Origin: Agarophyton chilense
Lineage: Eukaryota; Rhodophyta; Florideophyceae; Gracilariales; Gracilariaceae
Assembly: GCA_030374765.1 (NCBI GenBank)
Contig: JARGXX010000097.1
Location: 806,001 to 870,000 of the forward strand
Reading direction: 5' to 3'
DNA: 64,000 nt
A program made the position numbers and the translations under genes. This document shows positions 57,115 to 64,000 of this stretch, piece by piece. Numbering within the stretch: the first letter of the stretch is position 1; each line of letters starts with the position of its first letter. The notes under the pieces were generated by a model. It had not been told where the DNA came from. It did not search any database and was given only the letters and a program-made list of their open reading frames with translations.

Positions 57115-58176
57115 ATGCAGGGCTCGTCGTCAAATAGCCGAGTCACAAGGAGCCAAAGTAGCCGCCGAATCACAAGAAGCCAAACCGCAAGAAGCCGAGC
57201 CGAAAGCAGCCAGGCCGAAAGCAGCCAAGCCGAAAGCAGCCAAGCCGAAAGCAGCCAGGCCCAAAGTAGTCGGGGAGGAAGTAGCCGCAGCGGAGGTGCA
57301 AGTAGCCGCGGCTCCAGCAGCCGCGTCGGCGGCAGGCGCAGCGTAGGTAGCCGAGCTGATGTGGATTTTCTTGATTTAATGCCAATCACAGATGAAGTGG
57401 AGCGCATGGAAGCTTCCAGTAGCCGCGGCGGAAGTAGCCGCGGCGGAAGTAGCCGCGGCGGAAGTAGCAGAGGCGGAAGTAGCAGAGGCTCAAGCAGCCG
57501 TGGCGCAGGCAGGCGCAGCGTAGGTAGCAGGGCCGAGATGGATATTGCTGAGTTAATGCCAATGGCAGATGAAATGGAGGCCATGGGAGCTGGCAATAGT
57601 AGAGAGAAATACCCTCGAAACGAACTGCTGCTTTCACATGTAGAGAGGGAAGAACTCGTGCCGTGCTTTGTGTGCAATAGACGATTTGGAGACCACAGAG
57701 CCCTTCAGAGGCATATGAGAAAAGCTCATGCTTCAAGCCGACAGGAGAGGGAGAGGACGGTGAGATGTGATTTCTGCCCTATGCAGCTGAAGAATGAATA
57801 CTTCAAAGCTAATCATATTCGAAACGTTCACGAAGGAAACGAGAGATTTCAATGCGAGACGTGTGGGTCAGTGTTCAATAAGAGCAGTTCCCTTCGATTC
57901 CATATTCGAACTTTCCATCGCAGCGCCGGATCAAGTCAGCCAACGACTCCTAAGCTGTCTGAGAATGAAGATGCATATTTCCGATGTGATCACTGCCCCT
58001 ATGTAACAAATGTGAAACACAATATGCTCAGGCATTGCGAGACGAGGCACGGGACGAACCCGGTTAGTGTTGACACCAGAGTGTTTCAATGTGAACACTG
58101 CAATCGAAGGTACTCCAGGAAATATGAGCTGATTTATCACCGCCGAATGTGCACTGCCCGTCCCTCCGCTAGATGA
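57115..58176 (+). CDS. C2H2 zinc-finger protein, five fingers (unit 1)
   Basis: This is an intact 353-residue ORF with ATG in an A-rich context (AAAAAATGC). Residues 1-70 are Ser/Arg/Gln-rich with ESSQA and SSRGG repeats. Residues 74-100 and 133-159 are copies of one module (RRSVGSRA, then LMP..DE.E.M), 17 of 27 identical, with a period of 59 residues. Fingers: C184-C187-H200-H205, C218-C221-H234-H239, C247-C250-H263-H268, C291-C294-H307-H312, and an atypical last one, C326-C329-H342-C346. Canonical spacing (C-x2-C-x12-H-x4-H) in four fingers predicts nuclear nucleic-acid binding. The acidic-hydrophobic LMP modules might contact partners. No transposase domain is attached. It could be a captured host regulator or an element-encoded DNA-binding protein. 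Confidence 0.85.
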   Translation: MQGSSSNSRVTRSQSSRRITRSQTARSRAESSQAESSQAESSQAESSQAQSSRGGSSRSGGASSRGSSSRVGGRRSVGSRADVDFLDLMPITDEVERMEASSSRGGSSRGGSSRGGSSRGGSSRGSSSRGAGRRSVGSRAEMDIAELMPMADEMEAMGAGNSREKYPRNELLLSHVEREELVPCFVCNRRFGDHRALQRHMRKAHASSRQERERTVRCDFCPMQLKNEYFKANHIRNVHEGNERFQCETCGSVFNKSSSLRFHIRTFHRSAGSSQPTTPKLSENEDAYFRCDHCPYVTNVKHNMLRHCETRHGTNPVSVDTRVFQCEHCNRRYSRKYELIYHRRMCTARPSAR

Positions 58177-59267
58177 TGCAAGCACACCAGTAAACTTGTC
58201 ATTTCCAATAGAACTTTTTCTTGTGTTCTCAATTCATCGCCCGCTTATCTAGGCATTATAAAATAACATGAGAGTTTCTTCTAGAATCAGAAAGCGATAA
58301 ACGAAGTCTATTAGAATCTTCGGGTTTTTATTGCTGTTCTGTAGTTACGTTGTCTGTGTCCTCGTTCCTAGATAATCAGACCATCCGTGATCTGACAGAC
58401 GTGTTTTAAGGCGAAGTTCTCGAAAAAAAACTGGGAGAAATCGATTGCTGCAAAGAATGTGCTTTACCTTATTGCCTGACACTGACAAAAGAGGAACCTG
58501 ATCGACATCATGAACGAATATACTTTAAGGACATGCCCACGCTGTAGAGATTCTACGCGCACAGTGGGGGATTTGTAGTACATGCGTCGTTCTCACCAGA
58601 AGATGGCACTGCAAAGGTCTCGTTTACGATGGTGGTCTAGATTGACCTGCGTTGCATTCTGCATTCGGAGTGAAATACGACAGGCAGTAGTGTAGTTAAC
58701 GTGCAGTGCTAAACTGACTTGCAAGCAGTAAAGACGACGATAATCATCACAATCCATCCACACTGTCCGTACTGTTTTCGTCGATCAACCTCCTCGCAGG
58801 CCATTCTTGACTTCGCAAACAGCTCTATTTAAGGCTGCTATTGCGAGTATCTCTCCGGCTGTAGCACAGTTCTCTCCAGGACCTGTCGCCAGCTTCAGAG
58901 CTACACACCGTCCTCTACATTCTGGACGGCACTACAGCAGGCCATCGCTCATCTTTGTAGTCAGGTGTACACTCACGTCTACCACCCAAACCCCAAAACT
59001 TCGTTGTGGTTCTGCTTGGAGTCGAAATAGGTACCGAAGGGTACCTTTGGAAAACGCAAAAGCCCAAAACACGACCTAAGCCGAAACCCCCGTTTTGGAT
59101 TTAGGATAGATAGTCCCCAACCAGCGTAGAATCCTTAACTTTAAGCGGAAACCCCCTGTTCTGGGCTGACTTTGGGGCCAGGTTGGTGCGGCCAATTCGT
59201 GCCAAACGGGCACACTGCAATTCAAATCCATCGGAAGGTTGCTTCTTATGTTTATTTTATCGCAAAC
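58177..59267. other. Non-coding right part of the unit
   Basis: There is no ATG-initiated ORF worth calling. The stretch holds a GGTACC-GAAG-GGTACC hairpin-like motif near 59029-59044 and the two GAAACCCCC motifs noted for the unit. Near 58371 is the point where the inverted copy at 9351-12318 carries 71 additional bases. Confidence 0.5.
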
Positions 59268-59318
59268 AAAACTCAAGACTGTCACTTCTATCCCATAGAA
59301 GTGACAGTCTCGAGTCTT
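59268..59318. repeat. Unit 1/unit 2 junction: inverted 24-bp ends around CCC
   Basis: The right end of unit 1 (59268-59291) and the left end of unit 2 (59295-59318) are inverted copies, 22 of 24 matching, separated by CCC. The innermost 15 bp of each arm are perfect (ATAGAAGTGACAGTC). The palindrome could form a strong hairpin. Confidence 0.9.
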
Positions 59319-59340
59319 TTACTGGCCTTTCATATGTAAT

Positions 59341-59565
59341 ATGAGTGCGTCAGTCGCTGAAACCAATGATAGAGCCATCGCTCGCAAGGCAACCGGGAAG
59401 GGGCTGGGATGCAACGACGACGAGATCGTTTCCCTTGCCCGTGGTGCATCTACGGCGTTTACAACCCCTATATATGGGTTTGGAATGACTTTCATGCATC
59501 ATTGCAGTTGTAGCAGCGGGCGCAATAGCGGTAACTACTGCTGCTTCATCTTCAGATGTCGATAA
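59341..59565 (+). pseudogene. SANT/Myb-like leader ORF remnant, unit 2
   Basis: The same 74-codon ORF as in unit 1, with GASTAFTTPIYGF. It starts 46 bp inside the unit. A minus-strand ORF (59350-59658) overlaps it. The identification is tentative. Confidence 0.3.
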
Positions 59566-60972
59566 CATCGCTAGATGTTGGCTGGCTAGGGGTATGCAGG
59601 TGTTGGGGATCACCTTATTTTGAGCAAGACGCCCAAACCCAAGTTTTCGGTGGGCCAATCACAGCTGAACGATTTTCGTGCCACTTTTGGGTTTGGACGG
59701 CAGGCGTGGGCATGGCCGAACATTAGCGATTCGAAAGGAATGTTGTAGAAAGCTTGAAATTGTTGGGAAGCCAATCTTCACTAGCAGCTGGTTCAAGCTG
59801 CATCCACATAAAAGTAATCTGACAGAGGGAGAGAGTCCAGTCACGCTTGAGCGGCTTGGCAAACGTACCACTTCCTATATTACCGATTTCTTTGACCATC
59901 TACCACTCTGCAGAACGATAGTCACAAACTTGATCAGCTTCATAAGGCTCCGCTCGTTCTTCATCGCTAGCTTTTTCGGTCGGAAGGGCTTTGCTTCTTG
60001 TGCTCGTTATTACTCCTCAGACAACAGTCGAGGAAAACTAGATATGGTTTGTTGACGACTTTGGAGAGTGCAGCGCAGAACCCCGTACTAACACAGAAGG
60101 GCACACTTGTCGCGTTGGTTTCTCGGCCCCGCTTGAGGCTGTCGCTTCCAATGAAGGCCACTGCTTTTATTCACTTGTGCCTGGGTCCGATAGAGCTCAT
60201 GAACGGAGTCCAACCTGCCCCTTACATTAAACGTCATTGTGGCTCACTAGGACGTCCGCTTGGCGCAAATGCGTAACAAATTGTTCATATTGCTCGAGCT
60301 TGCTACCCCACACTGCCAGTATTCATGGAGCTGACTGCGGTGCCTCATTATCACGCCAAAAGAACAGATCTCAGAACTTTCAACATGGTTTTATATATTC
60401 ATTTCTTGCGGCAGTATCCCTTTTTGCTGGAAACGAAGACATGACCAAATCCCGCCACGAAGCAAGTATTCAAATTTTTTGTGGAATAGATACGAATTAG
60501 CTCAGGCCCGATCATTCTCAAACTTAGTTTTTGTTTTATCATGCTAATCTCTTTCAAACCCCAGAAGAACCCGACGTGCCCCTTTTGAAGTACTTATTTT
60601 TTGTATGGGGCATGACACACCACTGTATCTCGGTAGTCCTCAAAAACGTTTGGTGAAAAGCAGATGCATAAGCAGCATTAAGTATCATAGACTGTGTTTC
60701 CAACTCAAGCGACAGACTTTCAAAGAGGGTTAGTCTTAAACGCTACATTTTTTGTTTTTCATATTCCCAGTATGCATGTATTTTAGGAACTGTCGAATCA
60801 TTATAGTTCTATGTTGCATGTGTATAAGTATGCTTTGTACTTACTTGTCTTCTCCTTCCTGTTTCTACCCATTGTCAAAGCAAGCAACTGACAAGTTCTG
60901 AGTTCTAGAAGAACCCAACAAGTGTAACGCTTTTTTTTCCAAAAACCTTTCCGAGGATACTGATACCAAAAA
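59566..60972. other. Left-central part of the unit, no assigned gene
   Basis: This holds a chain of plus-strand ORFs with real ATGs, at 59678-60055 (125 codons, FDGR-like basic start), 59998-60276 and 60237-60500, overlapped by minus-strand ORFs. None resembles a known family to me. The stretch before the zinc-finger gene (60650-60972) is AT-rich, with TGTATAAGTATG near 60820 as a possible TATA element for that gene. Confidence 0.4.
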
Positions 60973-62034
60973 ATGCAGGGCTCGTCGTCAAATAGCCGAG
61001 TCACAAGGAGCCAAAGTAGCCGCCGAATCACAAGAAGCCAAACCGCAAGAAGCCGAGCCGAAAGCAGCCAGGCCGAAAGCAGCCAAGCCGAAAGCAGCCA
61101 AGCCGAAAGCAGCCAGGCCCAAAGTAGTCGGGGAGGAAGTAGCCGCAGCGGAGGTGCAAGTAGCCGCGGCTCCAGCAGCCGCGTCGGCGGCAGGCGCAGC
61201 GTAGGTAGCCGAGCTGATGTGGATTTTCTTGATTTAATGCCAATCACAGATGAAGTGGAGCGCATGGAAGCTTCCAGTAGCCGCGGCGGAAGTAGCCGCG
61301 GCGGAAGTAGCCGCGGCGGAAGTAGCAGAGGCGGAAGTAGCAGAGGCTCAAGCAGCCGTGGCGCAGGCAGGCGCAGCGTAGGTAGCAGGGCCGAGATGGA
61401 TATTGCTGAGTTAATGCCAATGGCAGATGAAATGGAGGCCATGGGAGCTGGCAATAGTAGAGAGAAATACCCTCGAAACGAACTGCTGCTTTCACATGTA
61501 GAGAGGGAAGAACTCGTGCCGTGCTTTGTGTGCAATAGACGATTTGGAGACCACAGAGCCCTTCAGAGGCATATGAGAAAAGCTCATGCTTCAAGCCGAC
61601 AGGAGAGGGAGAGGACGGTGAGATGTGATTTCTGCCCTATGCAGCTGAAGAATGAATACTTCAAAGCTAATCATATTCGAAACGTTCACGAAGGAAACGA
61701 GAGATTTCAATGCGAGACGTGTGGGTCAGTGTTCAATAAGAGCAGTTCCCTTCGATTCCATATTCGAACTTTCCATCGCAGCGCCGGATCAAGTCAGCCA
61801 ACGACTCCTAAGCTGTCTGAGAATGAAGATGCATATTTCCGATGTGATCACTGCCCCTATGTAACAAATGTGAAACACAATATGCTCAGGCATTGCGAGA
61901 CGAGGCACGGGACGAACCCGGTTAGTGTTGACACCAGAGTGTTTCAATGTGAACACTGCAATCGAAGGTACTCCAGGAAATATGAGCTGATTTATCACCG
62001 CCGAATGTGCACTGCCCGTCCCTCCGCTAGATGA
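60973..62034 (+). CDS. C2H2 zinc-finger protein, five fingers (unit 2)
   Basis: This copy encodes a 353-residue protein identical to that at 57115-58176, with the same Ser-rich repeats, the duplicated LMP module and the five fingers, including the atypical C2HC last finger. Identity of the repeat-rich N-terminus, which would normally vary fast, shows very recent duplication or gene conversion between units. The upstream region is also shared, so both genes should have the same promoter. Confidence 0.85.
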   Translation: MQGSSSNSRVTRSQSSRRITRSQTARSRAESSQAESSQAESSQAESSQAQSSRGGSSRSGGASSRGSSSRVGGRRSVGSRADVDFLDLMPITDEVERMEASSSRGGSSRGGSSRGGSSRGGSSRGSSSRGAGRRSVGSRAEMDIAELMPMADEMEAMGAGNSREKYPRNELLLSHVEREELVPCFVCNRRFGDHRALQRHMRKAHASSRQERERTVRCDFCPMQLKNEYFKANHIRNVHEGNERFQCETCGSVFNKSSSLRFHIRTFHRSAGSSQPTTPKLSENEDAYFRCDHCPYVTNVKHNMLRHCETRHGTNPVSVDTRVFQCEHCNRRYSRKYELIYHRRMCTARPSAR

Positions 62035-63125
62035 TGCAAGCACACCAGTAAACTTGTCATTTCCAATAGAACTTTTTCTTGTGTTCTCAATTCATCGCCC
62101 GCTTATCTAGGCATTATAAAATAACATGAGAGTTTCTTCTAGAATCAGAAAGCGATAAACGAAGTCTATTAGAATCTTCGGGTTTTTATTGCTGTTCTGT
62201 AGTTACGTTGTCTGTGTCCTCGTTCCTAGATAATCAGACCATCCGTGATCTGACAGACGTGTTTTAAGGCGAAGTTCTCGAAAAAAAACTGGGAGAAATC
62301 GATTGCTGCAAAGAATGTGCTTTACCTTATTGCCTGACACTGACAAAAGAGGAACCTGATCGACATCATGAACGAATATACTTTAAGGACATGCCCACGC
62401 TGTAGAGATTCTACGCGCACAGTGGGGGATTTGTAGTACATGCGTCGTTCTCACCAGAAGATGGCACTGCAAAGGTCTCGTTTACGATGGTGGTCTAGAT
62501 TGACCTGCGTTGCATTCTGCATTCGGAGTGAAATACGACAGGCAGTAGTGTAGTTAACGTGCAGTGCTAAACTGACTTGCAAGCAGTAAAGACGACGATA
62601 ATCATCACAATCCATCCACACTGTCCGTACTGTTTTCGTCGATCAACCTCCTCGCAGGCCATTCTTGACTTCGCAAACAGCTCTATTTAAGGCTGCTATT
62701 GCGAGTATCTCTCCGGCTGTAGCACAGTTCTCTCCAGGACCTGTCGCCAGCTTCAGAGCTACACACCGTCCTCTACATTCTGGACGGCACTACAGCAGGC
62801 CATCGCTCATCTTTGTAGTCAGGTGTACACTCACGTCTACCACCCAAACCCCAAAACTTCGTTGTGGTTCTGCTTGGAGTCGAAATAGGTACCGAAGGGT
62901 ACCTTTGGAAAACGCAAAAGCCCAAAACACGACCTAAGCCGAAACCCCCGTTTTGGATTTAGGATAGATAGTCCCCAACCAGCGTAGAATCCTTAACTTT
63001 AAGCGGAAACCCCCTGTTCTGGGCTGACTTTGGGGCCAGGTTGGTGCGGCCAATTCGTGCCAAACGGGCACACTGCAATTCAAATCCATCGGAAGGTTGC
63101 TTCTTATGTTTATTTTATCGCAAAC
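62035..63125. other. Non-coding right part of unit 2
   Basis: Same content as 58177-59267 at an offset of 3,858 bp. No gene is called. Confidence 0.5.
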
Positions 63126-63176
63126 AAAACTCAAGACTGTCACTTCTATCCCATAGAAGTGACAGTCTCGAGTCTT
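63126..63176. repeat. Unit 2/unit 3 junction: inverted 24-bp ends around CCC
   Basis: This is the same structure as 59268-59318: arms 63126-63149 and 63153-63176 with CCC between them. Confidence 0.9.
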
Positions 63177-64000
63177 TTACTGGCCTTTCATATGTAATAT
63201 GAGTGCGTCAGTCGCTGAAACCAATGATAGAGCCATCGCTCGCAAGGCAACCGGGAAGGGGCTGGGATGCAACGACGACGAGATCGTTTCCCTTGCCCGT
63301 GGTGCATCTACGGCGTTTACAACCCCTATATATGGGTTTGGAATGACTTTCATGCATCATTGCAGTTGTAGCAGCGGGCGCAATAGCGGTAACTACTGCT
63401 GCTTCATCTTCAGATGTCGATAACATCGCTAGATGTTGGCTGGCTAGGGGTATGCAGGTGTTGGGGATCACCTTATTTTGAGCAAGACGCCCAAACCCAA
63501 GTTTTCGGTGGGCCAATCACAGCTGAACGATTTTCGTGCCACTTTTGGGTTTGGACGGCAGGCGTGGGCATGGCCGAACATTAGCGATTCGAAAGGAATG
63601 TTGTAGAAAGCTTGAAATTGTTGGGAAGCCAATCTTCACTAGCAGCTGGTTCAAGCTGCATCCACATAAAAGTAATCTGACAGAGGGAGAGAGTCCAGTC
63701 ACGCTTGAGCGGCTTGGCAAACGTACCACTTCCTATATTACCGATTTCTTTGACCATCTACCACTCTGCAGAACGATAGTCACAAACTTGATCAGCTTCA
63801 TAAGGCTCCGCTCGTTCTTCATCGCTAGCTTTTTCGGTCGGAAGGGCTTTGCTTCTTGTGCTCGTTATTACTCCTCAGACAACAGTCGAGGAAAACTAGA
63901 TATGGTTTGTTGACGACTTTGGAGAGTGCAGCGCAGAACCCCGTACTAACACAGAAGGGCACACTTGTCGCGTTGGTTTCTCGGCCCCGCTTGAGGTTGT
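63153..64000 (+). mobile_element. Zinc-finger unit 3, cut by the window end
   Basis: The first 848 bp of a third unit, nearly identical to unit 2. The zinc-finger gene would lie beyond the window, so the array length is unknown. Confidence 0.88.
63199..63423 (+). pseudogene. SANT/Myb-like leader ORF remnant, unit 3
   Basis: Encodes the same 74 residues as the unit 2 copy. The same tentative interpretation applies. Confidence 0.3.

Larger units (their letters stand above)
55437..59291 (+). mobile_element. Zinc-finger unit 1 of the tandem array
   Basis: This is the first 3,855-bp unit. It is collinear with unit 2 at a constant offset of 3,858 bp. Its left terminal repeat is degenerate (ATGGAACTGACACTCTCGAG against ATAGAAGTGACAGTCTCGAG) and merges with gypsy-3 sequence. 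Its right terminal repeat is intact. Contents: a SANT-like leader ORF, about 1.4 kb without a recognised gene, the C2H2 zinc-finger gene (57115-58176), then about 1.1 kb of non-coding sequence including two similar GAAACCCCC motifs at 59081-59099 and 59146-59165. It differs from unit 2 by scattered substitutions concentrated in its first few hundred bases. Confidence 0.85.
59295..63149 (+). mobile_element. Zinc-finger unit 2 of the tandem array
   Basis: A full 3,855-bp unit with both terminal inverted repeats intact. Contents and order are as in unit 1. It encodes a zinc-finger protein identical to that of unit 1. Private differences (for example C at 60139 where units 1 and 3 have T) show it is a distinct physical copy rather than a simple assembly echo. 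Confidence 0.88.

Noticed and set aside
56943-57677. 244-codon minus-strand ORF rich in LLPPRLL, and its twin at 60801-61535
   Set aside because: It is the antisense shadow of the Ser/Arg/Gly repeats in the zinc-finger gene; the finger-encoding strand is clearly the real one.
58807-59079. 90-codon plus-strand ORF in the right part of the unit (also 62665-62937 and inverted at 10934-11206)
   Set aside because: It has no ATG at its start and no family resemblance; conservation between units is expected from recent duplication.
60973-62034. Assembly duplication as the explanation for identical zinc-finger copies
   Set aside because: Units 1, 2 and 3 have private substitutions (for example at 60139, and in the first few hundred bases of unit 1), and a diverged inverted copy with the same junction exists; still, long reads should confirm copy number.

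Overview
The window looks like repeat-rich nuclear DNA of a eukaryote. It is packed with nested LTR retroelements, DNA-transposon remains and a few scattered host-type reading frames, some with GT-AG intron signals. There is no operon structure and there are no bacterial signals. The retroelement flavours (chromodomain Ty3/gypsy elements and a Copia lineage with a distinctive reverse-transcriptase segment) and the PIF/Harbinger-type transposase made me think of a florideophyte red alga such as Chondrus. That is an inference from recalled resemblance, not a proven identification.

Layout. 1-6288: the 3' part of an LTR, a minus-strand Copia remnant and an old plus-strand Copia element (Copia-A) with both LTRs. 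6289-9350: an unrecognised stretch, an old minus-strand LTR carrying a 456-bp MITE flanked by TA, and a minus-strand retroelement integrase fragment. 9351-12318: an inverted fragment of the 3.86-kb repeat that fills the right end of the window. 12319-21935: a chromodomain gypsy element (gypsy-1) with a 3' LTR and an antisense ORF. 21936-25004: Copia RNase H remains and a host-like exon. 25005-40181: a minus-strand Copia element (Copia-B) blown up to 15 kb by a full-length gypsy element (gypsy-2, TSD CCCAA), a gypsy-1-family solo LTR and a 606-bp solo LTR of another family (TSD TTGTG). 40182-53427: the most gene-like part, with a two-TM membrane protein, a secreted Cys-rich protein, an exon with an in-frame 15-bp repeat, an old Copia copy (Copia-C), a Harbinger-like transposase and a pogo/CENP-B-like helix-turn-helix fragment. 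53428-55436: the 5' part of a third gypsy element. 55437-64000 and beyond: a head-to-tail array of a 3,858-bp unit.

Two things stand out. First, the 3,858-bp unit is best read as a DNA element with 24-bp imperfect terminal inverted repeats. Copies abut end to end with only CCC between them. Each carries an intact five-finger C2H2 zinc-finger gene. An inverted, older piece of the same array, including one end-to-end junction, lies about 45 kb away and keeps 71 bp that the array copies lack. Second, two clearly different chromodomain gypsy elements both carry, between pol and the 3' LTR, a long ORF on the opposite strand. The two ORFs encode homologous proteins, so this antisense gene appears to be selected for rather than a chance shadow.

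All LTR elements here look broken. Relative age from LTR comparison and nesting runs: Copia-A and Copia-C old, Copia-B intermediate (LTRs about 5% different by eye), gypsy-2 young (about 1%). The zinc-finger array is the youngest layer: the two full copies encode identical zinc-finger proteins.
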